DNA of 64,000 bases from Vulcanisaeta distributa JCM 11216 (GCF_001315985.1 NZ_BBBI01000008.1:36737-100736); one strand, 5' to 3'; shown: positions 10,104 through 21,365, numbered from the stretch's first letter. Numbers and translations: made by a program. The notes: generated from the sequence alone by a model not told the origin.

Positions 10104-11018
10104 ATGATTTTGATAATTATGAGCCTAAGAATAAAGTGGATAATAGCGGCTGTGGTAATCGTTGTTGCTGTTATAGTTTCTTTATTTGCTAGTAGGCTCA
10201 TTATGGGGGGGCCCATTATGAATCATACTACTAAGCTTCCTCCTACACTGGTACCGCATTCGATTATTTATGGTAGTGTTGCTTGTAATGATTCTTATAA
10301 TGTTCTTGTTCCTGGCAACACGACGGTAGTCCTCGTTTATCACGTTCACGGTAATTTTACCATTAATGACGTATCCCTAGTCATCGACTTTCCACTAAGT
10401 ATCATCAATGAGACTCTGTCAGTGGCATTTAAATTGCCGAATCCAGAGAATGCCATGTGGCTTGGCATTTACGTAAATGGCAAGTTAACGGCCTTTGATA
10501 ATCAATCTGACCCAATCATTGCGTTGATTAACGCAATTGACCAGCCTTACCCATATGTCTATTACAATACAACAACGAAGACTTATGAAAGCGCACCAGG
10601 CAAGTTAACGACATTTTGGCAGTTCGTCAAGGCTGAGAACATACCAGCAATATACACGGACTTCAACGTCGAATTTTCGGCCATCCACGTCAAGTCAGGT
10701 GATACAATCGTGATAGTTCTATACTCGGCAGTACCTTACGCATTACCTGTGTGCGGCATAACCAGCGAAGCAGAGGAGGTTCAGTCAATGGTTAGGAATA
10801 ACTTAATTGGCTTCTCGCCGCCAAGCCCAAATGCGGTACCGACAGTCCAGCAGTTGGTTGGAGCTGGTCAGTACATAACTGAGGTACCCACGATATACCT
10901 AATGAGCAAGCCGCCAGTCGCCAGAAACCCGGAGACAATAGGCATAAGTGGTATAAAGCCATACATGAACAACACAGCACCAATATATATAATGGCATAT
11001 TCCGGGTTTGGCGGGTGA
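10104..11018 (+). CDS. Secreted or membrane-anchored protein of unknown function
   Basis: The 304-residue product begins with a basic residue and a strong hydrophobic helix (IAAVVIVVAVIVSLFA), either signal anchor or signal peptide. A beta-rich extracellular domain with many Asn-X-Ser/Thr sites follows. Two cysteines (in 'SVACND' and 'PVCGIT') could pair. The initiator may be the ATG six codons in (MSLRIKW). Its stop overlaps the start of the next secreted protein (ATGA-type overlap), so the two are probably made together. Confidence 0.65.
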   Translation: MILIIMSLRIKWIIAAVVIVVAVIVSLFASRLIMGGPIMNHTTKLPPTLVPHSIIYGSVACNDSYNVLVPGNTTVVLVYHVHGNFTINDVSLVIDFPLSIINETLSVAFKLPNPENAMWLGIYVNGKLTAFDNQSDPIIALINAIDQPYPYVYYNTTTKTYESAPGKLTTFWQFVKAENIPAIYTDFNVEFSAIHVKSGDTIVIVLYSAVPYALPVCGITSEAEEVQSMVRNNLIGFSPPSPNAVPTVQQLVGAGQYITEVPTIYLMSKPPVARNPETIGISGIKPYMNNTAPIYIMAYSGFGG

Positions 11019-11887
11019 TGAGTATGATAGCGAGAAAATCAGAGATAACCACTATACTCACTTTAACGCTTTTTATGATATTAACTATAGTAACGGCATC
11101 TACTAAAGTAGTTGTGGCATGTACATCACCAATTGGTGGATGCAATTACGAAGTTACCACAAACGGAGTAACGCCAAGCTATGTTGGAGCTTACGCAGAA
11201 ATAACAAACACAATGACCGTACAATCCTATACATCATCAACAACGAATTGGATAACGTTACAGTATAACCCAGACACGTACATGGTATTTTATAATCCAT
11301 TTGATGGAAGTACAGGGAAGTGGGTTCAGGGAACCATTGCCTTCTACGTAGCCACGAATCCGCCAGGTAATGCTAATAGTTGGGGGTATGGATATTTCTT
11401 GGTACAAGTGTATAATGTATCTTCTAACTATTATGAGTGGGAAAATTATCTCTATATAACTATTAATGGTCAGTATTACATACCGTGGCCACTTATTTCT
11501 GGTGCTTGGTGGTATATTACGTATAATGTTGGTAATAATGGTTTAATTTCCTCAATCTCCGCGGGATTATACATACCAAACAAGGGAGGATGGGTTGGAA
11601 GTATTTCTGTTCCATCTCAGCATACAAATCGTTGGTACAGGTCTAATGTTGTTTGGGCCGGTGCCAATAGTGGTTCTGTGACTTTTAATTCTGGTGGTTC
11701 TGGCACGTTTTATTACTGCTCTAATTTACCACTTTATCAAGGTCCGTTGGCCCAGAACACTGCTGAGAACTCTAATGTGCAGTATACGCAGATATACACA
11801 GTGCCGATAAATCCATACCCATACCCACCTTCATCACCATGGACTTGTATAAGCTACGAGGAGGTATACCAAGGCTTCCAGACGTAG
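11015..11887 (+). CDS. Secreted beta-rich protein, function unknown
   Basis: The 290-residue product has a signal peptide (residues about 11-33, ending near TKVVVAC). A Tyr/Trp/Asn/Ser-rich beta-sheet domain follows with repeated aromatic patterns such as YYEWENYLYITINGQYYI. The composition resembles lectin or concanavalin-like surface proteins of thermophilic archaea, but I cannot name a family. It has no G7 tract and is unbroken. It is translationally coupled to the upstream secreted protein. Confidence 0.65.
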   Translation: MMSMIARKSEITTILTLTLFMILTIVTASTKVVVACTSPIGGCNYEVTTNGVTPSYVGAYAEITNTMTVQSYTSSTTNWITLQYNPDTYMVFYNPFDGSTGKWVQGTIAFYVATNPPGNANSWGYGYFLVQVYNVSSNYYEWENYLYITINGQYYIPWPLISGAWWYITYNVGNNGLISSISAGLYIPNKGGWVGSISVPSQHTNRWYRSNVVWAGANSGSVTFNSGGSGTFYYCSNLPLYQGPLAQNTAENSNVQYTQIYTVPINPYPYPPSSPWTCISYEEVYQGFQT

Positions 11888-12021
11888 TTTGATTCCGCGA
11901 TTAAGAGTCCTCAATCCAAAATCACCACCCTCTTTCTCCTTCCCTCCTCCAACCTTCATTCTCGTCAAACGCTAACAGCTGATTTGATAGAGACTTCTTC
12001 GAAAAGGTGAGTGGAATACCG

Positions 12022-14323
12022 CTATGGACCTATTACCTTAATGGTGAATTTACCACCATGCATAACCCTAATAGTGTTGCTTGATATCATTTCATACCTA
12101 CAGTCACTGCATTGAACCTCTCTGGGTGTAATTGGTGAATCAATTAATAATTCGTACTGCCCATTCCCAATGGGCTTACCTGGGCCTTCGTAATTAATCA
12201 CGAGCTCCTTACCCTTCATTAATACACTCACGTTCTTAACCAACCCATGTATTGTCAATATATTGCTAGCCGTAACTCCACGCCTCAGTAAATCCACGGG
12301 CATGCCCCTGAGTAGTATTGGTGCTTCAAACAAATCATTTATTATTAAGTCCCTGATTAGCATTATGAAGTCCGCTGCAGCCCAGCCATGCGGTGCATCG
12401 CCCTGCCCACCCCCCTCTCGGTTATTATTGATATTCCCTCAGCCCAGCCGTAGGTTGGTGATGCGTGATTAACAATCCATGTTAAGTACTTACCCACCCG
12501 CTCCCTATCACCAAGTATCGCCCAGGAATGCGCTAGGTTCATCGTTAGGTAACTACCGTAAGTACCCCCCCACTGGTGGTATTCACTAGACCACCATTTA
12601 GCCCATACAACTCCTCAGTGACCTCAAGCGTTCTCCTGACCAATGGGTTATCGAGTGGTAATGCCATTGTTGGCCACACAACCGCTATGACCCTAGTCAT
12701 CGCCGAATCAGCAACCCTCTCTGGCGCAGGCACTATGTACTCAACGCCGAGCCTCGCCCTAACAACATTTATCGAATTAATTAATACATCCACGAACTCC
12801 CTATGCAACTTCTCAACCCACTCATAATCCTCATGACCCGCATCCCTAAGCACCCTGCCCCCCCAACTCCCTCAACCCGGCTATGGCCCACATATCATCC
12901 CAGTAATGGTGGTCCATGGGCCCCCCCGTGTCCTCGGCAGACCAGGACGGCGGTAACAAACCTCTTATCGACTCATCGCCAGTAACCTCCCTATTCGTCT
13001 CCAACCACTCAACCCCACGCCTAATCACTGGGTACCACCTCCTCAATGCATCGTAATCCCTCGTTAACTGTACATACTTGCTCACGGCCCATAAGACCTG
13101 CCCATTGGCGTCATACTCCTTCACTTCGAAATCCACTGCCTTGAAATAACCGCTTACGTCAACCCTCCTTAACAGTTCCTCAACAACGGCCTTGCCCATG
13201 TCCGTTAGGTTAGACATTGTGAGGGCCGTGGCCATGTATGAACCATCCCTTATCCAGAAGAGGTGGTATATCAATGGACCCGGCGTTATCTTACCCCCAT
13301 CCCAAAGCATTACCAGGTTTGCGGTTGATTGACGGAGAATATCGCCAATGACGCTACCGTTTATTGATACTGAGAACGACCTCCCATTTATTGAGTCCCA
13401 ATTACGTAATTCCGCAACCACATCATCATCACTGACCGCCTTGACTAAGGTCCTATTGTGTGGGGGTATTCCTGAGTGGGTCCATCGGGGCCTTAACCCT
13501 GAGTCTCCACTCATTACTCTCATTAATAATGGCATTAAAACCAAGGGCTGCGTGAGCCCAGCCTAATTCGTCATTGGTGTAAAGCTCGCTGTTAAGCCTA
13601 CCAAGGGCTGCATCCTCACTCGCATCCTTATTTGCATCGTATGAACCAAATTGCGTTGGTTCCTTATCTGTGGTTAAGGCTAATTCGCCATTAATCGTTA
13701 TGAACCACCCATCGCCCTCGACGCCCGCGCTCCTCACCTCGACCATGTGATCGACATTGTACGGCCTAGTCACCAAATAAATAATGTAATTGCCCGGTAA
13801 ACCAGTTATTCCAAGGTCAATAATTAGCACATCAACCCCCCCAGACCTACTGGCTACCGTTGACCTCGTAACAACCCTCATAAGGCCAAGGTCCCATTCA
13901 TTGATTATTATTGGATAACCAGGTCTCTCGAGGTATTGCCTAAACGATCCATGCAAACCCGGCATGTAAAGCCTTGATCCGTCGTAGATCCACACCTCGA
14001 ATGCAACGTTTTTACGGACCATAAAGAGCATTGCCGGGTCTATCACGGCCTCATTAACACCCTGAACACTACCAACCATGCCCCAATCCTTAAAGTGAAT
14101 ATTCCTAAACGGCATTAACTGGGCGGGTTCAAAGCCCCCTGCCGGTAGGCTCTAATTGCTGTCTCAGCCATCTTGGCCAGGCCCAATTAGGTCTCCTGTA
14201 GTATAGGCCCATTATGAACATGGAACTGCCGAAGCTGTTTAAGGCGGACTTGATGAACTCATCAACATCCCTACCCCCCCACATTTTGGCTGCATGTTCA
14301 AACCGTTTACTGACGTGGCTCAT
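12022..14323 (-). CDS. Glucoamylase-like (six-hairpin) glycosidase, frame-disrupted
   Basis: About 765 residues are spread over several frames from ATG 14323. The frame changes at C5 14135-14139 (four gives PTGRGFEPAQL), at G5 13462-13466 (four gives LRNTPHNRTLVKAV), near C7 12858-12864 and at C7 12565-12571 (five gives TSGGTYGSYLTM). The N-terminal part is a beta-sandwich-like domain. The C-terminal part has the (alpha/alpha)6 look with 'FWIRDGSYMATAL', 'GPMDHHYWDDMWAIAG' and 'DAPHGWAAADFIML'. These resemble acid-rich motifs of GH15 glucoamylase and trehalase relatives. The likely role is cutting alpha-glucans, and the neighbouring sugar-ABC ATPase fits carbohydrate use. No signal peptide is evident, so it is probably cytoplasmic. 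Confidence 0.65.
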
Positions 14324-14493
14324 TCTGCTTCTTGAAGCATTAATTTAGGGCATTTTAATAAATTCCCCCCCAATTAGAACCTTGCGTATTGTGAATCAAT
14401 ACGATTTTACTCTGCATAATAATTAAACTGGTTATACCCAACCTATTGGAAAAATTTATTTTTGCTAAATAATTCAGTGCTCACTGTAGAGTC

Positions 14494-15601
14494 ATGGTGA
14501 GGGTTTACCTTCATGAAGTTACGAAGATATTTGGAAAGAACGTAGTGGCACTAAATAAGGTGGAGCTTGAGGTAAGGTCTGGAGAGTTCATGGTTGTAAT
14601 GGGGGGGCCGTCAGGTCATGGAAAGACAACGTTACTCAGAATCGTGGCAGGCCTTGAGGAACCAACTGAGGGCGAGGTATGGATAGGTGATACGCTCGTT
14701 GCATCACCGAGAAAGGGCATATTCATACCGCCAAGGGATAGGAACGTGGGTATGGTATTCCAAAACTGGGCCCTTTATCCGCACATGAAGGTCTTCGACA
14801 ACATAGCCTTCCCATTAAGGATTAAGAGACTTCCAAAGAATGAGATCGAGAAAAGGGTTAGGGAAATAGCTGAGGTCCTTGGTATAGCTGAAACACTAGA
14901 TAGGTACCCGAGGCAGTTATCAGGTGGTCAGCAGCAGAGGGTGGCAATCGCAAGGGCGTTGGTTAAGGAGCCCCCAGGTGCTCCTCATGGATGAACCATT
15001 CAGTAACCTTGACGCCAGGATCAGGGTCATGGCAAGGGCATTCGTTAAGGATATCCAGAGGAAACTTGGGATAACCACAATACTCGTGACCCACGACCCA
15101 GCCGATGCATTGACCCTGGCAGATAGGATCACAGTACTTAGGAGGGGCTCCATTCAACAGATCGGTCTTCCCAACGAGATTTATGATAAACCAGTAAACG
15201 TGTTCGTGGCAAACTTCATAGGTGATATAAACCTATTTAATGGCTTAATCATTGGTAAAGGCAACAAGGTCTATTTCGATGGTGGTGATGTGAAGATTCA
15301 ATTACCACCTAGTATAAACGTGCAAGGTAACGAAGACGTGATTCTCGGTATAAGGCCCGAGGATGTGGTTCTGTCTAAGGAAGTCATTAATAATAATGAC
15401 TTAACCTATGTTGGTAAGGGCATTGTTGAAATATCGGAATTCGCTGGCGGTAAATTCAACGTGATGGTTAAGCTACAAAGTACTGAGGTTAAGGTTGTCT
15501 CATCAACCAGCTTTGGACTTGGGGAACCCGTACACATGTACTTCAATATACATAAGATAAAGATATTCGATAAGCAAACGGAGAAGTTACTATACGGATA
15601 G
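14494..15601 (+). CDS. Sugar ABC transporter ATP-binding protein (MalK/MsmX/UgpC type), frame-disrupted
   Basis: Hydrolyses ATP to drive a carbohydrate importer. It contains Walker A (here MGGPSGHGKTT, one Gly more than usual because of a G7 tract at 14600), Q-loop 'MVFQNWALYPHMKV', signature 'LSGGQQQR', Walker B 'LLMDEPFSNLDA' and the switch His in 'ILVTHDPADAL'. A C-terminal OB-like regulatory domain with 'GIRPEDV' follows. A C5 tract (14971-14975) shifts the frame within 'KEPQVLLMDEP'; four bases restore it. No permease or binding protein lies beside it, so it may serve several importers. A TATA-like element lies at about 14452-14461. Confidence 0.85.
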
Positions 15602-15616
15602 AGACCCTGTTAAAAT

Positions 15617-15624
15617 TTTAATAC
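15617..15624 (+). promoter_or_regulatory. TATA box of ahcY
   Basis: TTTTAATA is centred about 30 nt upstream of the ATG at 15651 and preceded by an A-rich BRE-like stretch. The spacing predicts a leaderless or nearly leaderless transcript. Confidence 0.5.
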
Positions 15625-15650
15625 TTTAGTGAACCAACGTATTGACCTAG

Positions 15651-16970
15651 ATGGCGTATAAGGTCAAGGACGTATCTCTCGCCGAGAAGGGACGCTTACT
15701 CATTGATTGGGCCGAGAGACACATGCCAGTTTTAATGAAGATTAGGGAGAGATTCATTAAGGATAAACCGCTTGAGGGCGTTAAAATATCGGCTAGCCTA
15801 CACGTGACTAAGGAAACCGCAGTTTTGGTCCGGACACTAGTCGCTGGCGGGGCCACAGTAACCCTAGTGCCCTCAAACCCACTATCCACGCAGGATGAAG
15901 TCGCAGCCGCACTTGCTGAGGAGGGCGTACACGTGTATGCATGGAAGGGCATGAATGAGAGGGAGTACTATAACGCGATTGGTTTTGCCATTTCCCAGGA
16001 ACCGGTCGTTACCATGGACGACGGTGCCGACCTAACCGTAACACTGCATAAGCTTGCCCTTGGTGTTAAGAGCAGTGAGACGAACTACGCATTGGAGACA
16101 GCTGGTGACAGGGACTTCGCTAAATTAATAAGTGGTGTTTACGGCGGTACTGAGGAGACGACAACCGGCGTCATTAGGCTGAGGGCAATGGCGAAGGAGG
16201 GAACGCTCAGATACCCAATAATCGCCGTTAACGACTCATACACCAAGTACCTATTTGATAATAGGTATGGAACTGGGCAATCAACATGGGACGGGATACT
16301 TAGGGCCACGAATATACTAGTCGCGGGAAAGATAGTCGTTGTCGCCGGTTATGGTTGGGTTGGCCGTGGAATAGCCATGAGGGCTAAGGGCCTTGGTGCG
16401 CGTAGGGTAATAGTCACCGAGGTAAACCCTGTAAGGGCGCTTGAAGCTGTCTTTGATGGATTCGAGGTCATGCCGATGAGCGAGGCCGCGGAGGTCGGTG
16501 ACATATTCATAACGGCCACTGGCGACATAAACGCAATAACCCTGGACCACATACTCAAGATGAGGGATGGGGCTGTCCTGGCCAATGCAGGTCACTTCAA
16601 TGTGGAGATTGACGTGGCGGGCCTCGAGAGGGTTGCGGCTGAGAAGAGGAGGATTAGGGATTACGTGGTTGAGTATAGGTTACCAAACGGTAAGAGGGTC
16701 TACCTACTTGCTGAGGGTAGGCTCGTTAACCTAGTGGCCGCTGAGGGCCATCCGAGCGAGGTCATGGACATGTCCTTCAGCAACCAAGCACTTGCCGCCG
16801 AGTACATAGTAAGGAATAGGGGTAAGTTACAACTCGGTGTTCATAAGCTACCTGATGAACTCGACATGGAGGTTGCAAGGCTTAAGCTTGAGACCATGGG
16901 CATAAGGATTGACCAACTGACCGAGGAACAGAGACGTTACATAACCAGTTGGGGGGGTCTTGGCACTTAA
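15651..16970 (+). CDS. ahcY: Adenosylhomocysteinase (SAH hydrolase)
   Basis: Splits S-adenosylhomocysteine to adenosine and homocysteine with bound NAD, clearing the product of methylation reactions. It contains '[17 protein letters not shown]', 'CNPLSTQD'-equivalent 'SNPLSTQD', 'MDDGADLT', '[13 protein letters not shown]', the NAD-binding '[15 protein letters not shown]' and C-terminal '[11 protein letters not shown]'. The 439-residue length matches archaeal enzymes. A G7 tract (16951-16957) near the end adds one Gly (SWGGLGT). Cys is replaced by Ser in the 'SNPLSTQD' motif, as in many archaeal members. Confidence 0.95.
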   Translation: MAYKVKDVSLAEKGRLLIDWAERHMPVLMKIRERFIKDKPLEGVKISASLHVTKETAVLVRTLVAGGATVTLVPSNPLSTQDEVAAALAEEGVHVYAWKGMNEREYYNAIGFAISQEPVVTMDDGADLTVTLHKLALGVKSSETNYALETAGDRDFAKLISGVYGGTEETTTGVIRLRAMAKEGTLRYPIIAVNDSYTKYLFDNRYGTGQSTWDGILRATNILVAGKIVVVAGYGWVGRGIAMRAKGLGARRVIVTEVNPVRALEAVFDGFEVMPMSEAAEVGDIFITATGDINAITLDHILKMRDGAVLANAGHFNVEIDVAGLERVAAEKRRIRDYVVEYRLPNGKRVYLLAEGRLVNLVAAEGHPSEVMDMSFSNQALAAEYIVRNRGKLQLGVHKLPDELDMEVARLKLETMGIRIDQLTEEQRRYITSWGGLGT

Positions 16971-17013
16971 TCATTATCGCTACCAAGGAAAATCTTTTAG
17001 AGTAGTAAATTCT

Positions 17014-17028
17014 GTAGTATAAAACTAC
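17014..17028 (+). promoter_or_regulatory. Perfect inverted repeat touching the start codon (operator candidate)
   Basis: GTAGT-ATAAA-ACTAC is a 5+5 bp palindrome ending one base before the ATG at 17030. A TATA-like CTTTTAG sits at about 16994. In a leaderless gene this places the palindrome over the transcription start, where a bound protein would repress. The gene itself encodes a winged-helix regulator, so autoregulation is plausible. Confidence 0.35.
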
Positions 17029-17029
17029 T

Positions 17030-17835
17030 ATGGTAATGCCATTAATGCTCATCTGGATAATAACGCTATATAGTAATGGTACATCGGTTGTGAACTTAAA
17101 CACAACCTTAGTCGGCGAGTTCGTGACGCTGCAATTACCCGTTCAGCCTCAATCATACGTTATGGTCCTTGTCAATGGCTCAGCAACGGCATACATGATA
17201 AACGGTACATCAATAATAATACCTGTACTGGGAACCGCCAATGTGTCGGTAGAATACGTACCAAAGGTATTCGTAAAGAACAACTTCGTTGGGATAAACG
17301 TTAGTAACTCCACGGTAGAGATTATTGTCCCAAGCAATATACTAATTGCAAACATGACACTATCAATAATCAACATGAACATGACGAATAACGAATTAAT
17401 AATAACTGCTAGGGGGGGACCTGGCGAGTTTCTATACACCATAATGCCGACACCAATATCGACACCGCCAAAGCACGCGCCAATAGTAACAACTCATTTG
17501 TATAATTACGGAATCATCATAGCGATCATCATAGCAATTATAGCGATTTCATCCATATTCTATGCACTAATGAGAAAACGTGAAGGGGGGGAGAGGGGGG
17601 GGAGGTCGTGTCCACGGCTGCCTTGAATCTTAACGAATACGAAAAGGCCATACTGAATTATTTGAGGTCCAGGGGGGGTGGTTCTGCCTTTGAGATCGAT
17701 ATCTCCAAGGATCTTGGCATACCGAGGACGACCGTGTGGAGGAGCGTCAGGAGACTTGAGGGCCTAGGCCTTGTTAAGATCACTAAGGTTGAGGGTAAGA
17801 ACATGGTTATGTTAATCAAGGATTCACAATACTAA
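17030..17835 (+). CDS. Membrane-anchored winged-helix regulator with extracellular domain, frame-disrupted
   Basis: The first frame (17030-17626) encodes a short N-terminal hydrophobic signal, an extracellular beta-domain with about ten Asn-X-Ser/Thr sites and a membrane helix (IIIAIIIAIIAISSIFYAL). The second (about 17608-17835) encodes a winged helix: 'EYEKAILNYLRSRGG', 'LGIPRTTVWRSVRRLEGLGL'. The junction lies in G7/G8 tracts at 17585-17600; shortening the second to six gives KREGGERGEVVSTAAL. Together they make a one-component sensor with its DNA-binding domain in the cytoplasm, a layout known in archaea. The ligand is unknown. The stop overlaps the convergent gene by 20 nt. Confidence 0.6.
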
Positions 17836-18226
17836 TTAACCTGGCAATTTCAAGGAATGAAGAGACGATTTCCTTAATGAAGCCATTGTCGATTCCTTGA
17901 GTGGTCTCACTGAATTCGTTAATCCACGATGTAAATCCCTTAATGAGCAGGGCTGCTGCCGTAGTTAATGATAGCGTTAGGCTTGATAAATCTCCATCAC
18001 TCACCGCATTCCTTAATAAATCAGTGGGATTGTCATTCACTGGCTCGTTGCTCATTAACTTAATTAGACCAAGGCTTACGCAGTAAAGTGCGTGGAGCTT
18101 TGACGCCCGCCTTAGCGTATCCCCGGTTAATTCCGTAGATTCGGACACGGTGTACATGAACTCCTCATGCAGCAGCTCCGCGGTTGATAATACATAGTCC
18201 CTATTACCGGCCTTGAATGCCGCCAT
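17816..18226 (-). CDS. Helical cytoplasmic protein, function unknown
   Basis: The 136-residue all-alpha product begins MAAFKAGNRDYVLSTAELLHE, with regularly spaced Leu/Ala typical of a helical bundle. It has no metal or catalytic motif. It is convergent with and overlaps the membrane regulator by 20 nt. No family is recognised; HEPN-like or PaREP-like bundles are possible. Confidence 0.5.
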   Translation of the reverse strand: MAAFKAGNRDYVLSTAELLHEEFMYTVSESTELTGDTLRRASKLHALYCVSLGLIKLMSNEPVNDNPTDLLRNAVSDGDLSSLTLSLTTAAALLIKGFTSWINEFSETTQGIDNGFIKEIVSSFLEIARLISIVNP

Positions 18227-18343
18227 TAAGGCATTAACAATATCATTAATTTTAATTCCCTAATTAACTCATTCATTGTGGTCATTAAAAATAATCCTCA
18301 TTGGCAGTAAATAAAAATTAAGGCGCTCTAATAATTGGCTGGG

Positions 18344-18580
18344 ATGGAAAAGCTTGAGGATAAGATAAGGGCGTACATAATTAGGTATATGGACCCAAGC
18401 AGGTTTGGAGGTAGGGTTATTCTTATTCACGGTAACGATACTAGGGAATTCCCAGATATAAGTAAGGCAAGGGCTGTAGCCTTCTCCATGCCCGGAATAT
18501 CGATAATAATCGCTGTACCTAGGAAGGAAGAGGCCGATGAAGCATTCATAAGATTCATAATGCTCAATAAGGAGACTTAG
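18344..18580 (+). CDS. Small alpha/beta protein, function unknown
   Basis: The 78-residue product from ATG 18344 (a TTG three codons earlier is possible) reads MEKLEDKIRAYIIRYMDP, then beta strands 'RVILIHGND' and 'GISIIIAVPRKEEADEAF'. It is compact and soluble. It lies 60 nt upstream of sucC on the same strand, possibly in the same transcript or with its own promoter. No family is recognised. Confidence 0.5.
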   Translation: MEKLEDKIRAYIIRYMDPSRFGGRVILIHGNDTREFPDISKARAVAFSMPGISIIIAVPRKEEADEAFIRFIMLNKET

Positions 18581-18642
18581 TAGTCCTTAATCACTTTATA
18601 TAGTGCAAATACTTAAATTAAGGTTAGTTTGCGTAAATTAGC

Positions 18643-19779
18643 GTGAGGCTCCTCGAATACAAAGGCAAGGAGTTGCTGAATAGGTATGGCGTTAAGATAC
18701 CCAGGGGGGGCGCCATAGTCAAGAGTCTCGACGACATTAAGGTACTCAACACCCTTAAGTTCCCATTGTTTGCAAAGTCCCAAGTACCCTTTGCAGGTAG
18801 GGCCAAGATGGGCCTAGTGAGGAGGGTCGACACCATTAAGGATGCGGAGAACGCGGCCAGGGATTACTTGGGTAAGGTTATTCAGGACTACCCGATTAGG
18901 AAGGTGCTGTTTGAGGAGGGGGGGTTAACGTGGCCAAGGAACTTTACGTATCCATAACCCTGGACAGGGAGAACAGGGGGGGTTACCTAATGCTGGCGTC
19001 CACGGAGGGCGGCATCGATATAGAGGAAGTCGCGAAGAAAAGCCCTGAGAAGATAATTAGGCTTTACATAGATGATTACGAGGGACTAAGGGACTACATG
19101 ATCAGGGGGAGTAGCCCAAAAACTCGGCCTAGAGGGATCTGCGGCGCAGGACTTCGTGACCGTGGCCAAGGCCATGTATAGGGTATTCACCGAATACGAT
19201 GCAGAGCTTGTGGAGATAAACCCACTGGCGCTCACAACCGATGGCCAGTTAATAGCCCTTGATGTTAAGGTCATGATAGATGACAACTCACTGTTTAGGC
19301 ATCCAGACATCAGTGTTGAGGATAGTGATTACACAATGGAGGAGCTCGAGGCCAGGAAGTACGGACTACACTACGTGGAGTTGACGGGCTATGTGGGGGG
19401 GATCATGGCCAACGGCGCGGGCCTGACGATGGCGACCATGGATTTAGTCAAGGAGTATGGTCATGAGCCGGCCGATTTCCTCGACGTTGGCGGCGGTGCA
19501 AGTAAGGATTCGGTTAAGGAGGGATTGAAAATGCTATTAACTGATGATAGGATAAAGGCTGTTTTAATAAACATATTCGGTGGAATAACGAGGTGCGACG
19601 AGGTTGCCAGGGGCGTTGTTGAGGCACTGAATGAAGTCAAGACCAATAAGCCAATCTTCATTAGGCTAAAGGGCACTAATGAGGAGGAGGGCAGGAAGAT
19701 ACTGGCTGAGGTAGGACTTAAAACCTATGAGACTGCGGAGGAGGCAATGGAGGCGTTATCAAAGGCTATAAAGAGGTGA
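18643..19779 (+). CDS. sucC: Succinyl-CoA synthetase beta subunit (ADP-forming type), frame-disrupted
   Basis: With SucD it interconverts succinyl-CoA and succinate with ATP in the TCA cycle. ATP-grasp features are '[20 protein letters not shown]' and '[14 protein letters not shown]', followed by the ligase domain '[13 protein letters not shown]', 'FLDVGGGAS' and '[16 protein letters not shown]'. The frame breaks at G7 18918-18924 (five gives [14 protein letters not shown]) and at G5 19105-19109 (four gives [19 protein letters not shown]). Further G7 tracts at 18703, 18977 and 19396 add single Gly residues (YVGGIMANG instead of YVGIMANG). GTG is the start. TATA-like TTTATATAG lies at 18595. 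Confidence 0.92.
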
Positions 19780-20672
19780 TGGGCATGGCAATACTCGTTA
19801 ATGAGAACACGAAGGTCCTGGTCCAGGGAATAACGGGTAGGGAGGGATCAAGGCATACGGAGTATATGCTTCAATACGGTACAAAGGTGGTGGCTGGAGT
19901 CACGCCGGGTAGGGGTGGTCAGACCGTTCATGGCGTACCTGTATTCGATACAGTCGAGGAGGCACTTAGGAAGTTCCCTGACATAAATACGTCAATAATC
20001 TTCGTGCCAGCCCAATTTGCGGCTGACTCGGTATACGAAGCAATCGATGCAGGCATCAAGCTAATAGTAATAATCACAGAGCATATACCAATACACGACG
20101 CCCTAAGGTTCGTGAACTACGCAAAGAGGAAGGGCGTGACCATAATAGGCCCCCCCAACTGCCCAGGAGTTGTAAGCCCACTGAGGTCTAAGGTCGGCAT
20201 ATTACCAAACCACATATACACCAAGTCGGGGGGGCCGGTCGGTATTGTGTCCAGGAGTGGAACATTAACCTACGAAATATCTTACCACCTAACCCAGGCA
20301 GGGATTGGGCAGTCAACGGTCGTGGGCATTGGCGGTGACCCAATAATCGGCACAGACACACTCGAGGTAGTGAAGATGTTTGAGGAGGACCCAGAGACGA
20401 AGTACATAGTGGTCATCGGCGAGATAGGCGGGACAATGGAGGAGAGATTGGCTAAGTACATAGGGTCTGGGAAGGTCACGAAACCCGTGGTGGCCTACAT
20501 ATCGGGCAGGACAGCACCGCCAGGTAAGAGGATGGGGGGGCATGCTGGAGCCATTGTTAGCATGGGAATGGGCTCCTACGAAAGCAAGGTTAAGGCATTC
20601 CAAGAGGTTAATGTGCCCGTGGCCAGAACACCCACCGAGGTTGTTAAACTAATCAAGCAGTACATACGTTAA
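19776..20672 (+). CDS. sucD: Succinyl-CoA synthetase alpha subunit
   Basis: Carries the CoA site and the phosphohistidine. The active-site segment is read as [13 protein letters not shown], where the family has GKRMGHAGAI. The conserved GPNCPG is read as GPPNCPG, and '[15 protein letters not shown]' is preceded by an extra Gly. All three insertions coincide with 7-base tracts at 20534, 20150 and 20228. Residues are otherwise canonical and the frame is intact. The start (GTG 19776, ATG 19779 or ATG 19785) overlaps the sucC stop, so the subunits are co-translated. Confidence 0.95.
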   Translation: MMGMAILVNENTKVLVQGITGREGSRHTEYMLQYGTKVVAGVTPGRGGQTVHGVPVFDTVEEALRKFPDINTSIIFVPAQFAADSVYEAIDAGIKLIVIITEHIPIHDALRFVNYAKRKGVTIIGPPNCPGVVSPLRSKVGILPNHIYTKSGGPVGIVSRSGTLTYEISYHLTQAGIGQSTVVGIGGDPIIGTDTLEVVKMFEEDPETKYIVVIGEIGGTMEERLAKYIGSGKVTKPVVAYISGRTAPPGKRMGGHAGAIVSMGMGSYESKVKAFQEVNVPVARTPTEVVKLIKQYIR

Positions 20673-20700
20673 AATCATAATAAACAAACTTCAATAAAAA

Positions 20701-21306
20701 TCATGCTGAATCACTATTATTTACGTGAAGATCAATATAATCATTAAGGAGGATCTTAACTAGGCCCTCATTAATTATCGTACTAATCAACTCGAGGTAA
20801 GCATCGGCAGGCGTCACGGACTTGATCGTAACACCAAGAGACCTACTAATACTCCTAATATTACTGGTGCACTCCTGAAGCATTGGGCACTCGGGCAAGC
20901 CCTCGGTGACTCCTTACCATTAATAATCACAAGACCAGCCCTCTGATCAACAATTGCCCCCCTTATCATTGAGAACCTCGAGAACCGCATAATCACCGAA
21001 CTCCCTAACCCTATAAACAAGGAATATTGTAGCGGCCAGGTAATAACCACCATCCTTCCTAACCAACCAACCACGCCTAATGAGGGCGTTTAAGTACCTG
21101 AAGACCTTGGCCCTGGGCATGTTCAACCTCCTAATAAGCTCCGTAGGACTAGCCACACCAAAGGCAATGAGCTTGAGGAGCTTAGCCCTATCAAGCTGAA
21201 CACCAAAGTCAAAGTTATACTCACTAAGTATGCGAATACCACCACTAATGACGCTGGGGGGGAACTTGGGAACCCTAATACCAACCCTAACCTTAATACT
21301 CATCAA
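20701..21306 (-). CDS. Winged-helix transcription regulator with Cys-rich C-terminus, frame-disrupted
   Basis: The N-terminal 100 residues are a winged helix: 'RAKLLKLIAFGVASPTELIR', 'RLNMPRAKVFRYLNALIRR', 'GWLVRKDGGYYL'. The frame then changes at C6 20957-20962 (five gives NDKGAIVDQRAGLVIINGKE) and at CCC 20900-20902 (four gives SPRGLPECPMLQEC). The C-terminal 60 residues carry 'PECPMLQEC', three closely spaced cysteines that could bind metal or sense redox state. It lies between sucCD and the NuoI-like gene, so control of respiration or the TCA cycle is conceivable but unproven. Confidence 0.6.
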
Positions 21307-21365
21307 TAGAAGAAGGCAAAACCAAAGTATTAACCATTACCCCCAGGTATAAATCAAGGCACTGA

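Noticed and set aside
9842..10192. 116-codon plus-strand frame upstream of the secreted protein
   Set aside because: Low-complexity Pro/Leu/Ser composition, overlaps the real start at 10104, and a different frame looks more protein-like at its end.
14120..14200. tRNA-like GGGTTCAAAGCCCC sequence
   Set aside because: It lies inside the glycosidase gene, and no acceptor or anticodon stem pairs around it.
16317..16595. Minus-strand ORFs within ahcY
   Set aside because: Shadows of a conserved gene with intact motifs on the plus strand.
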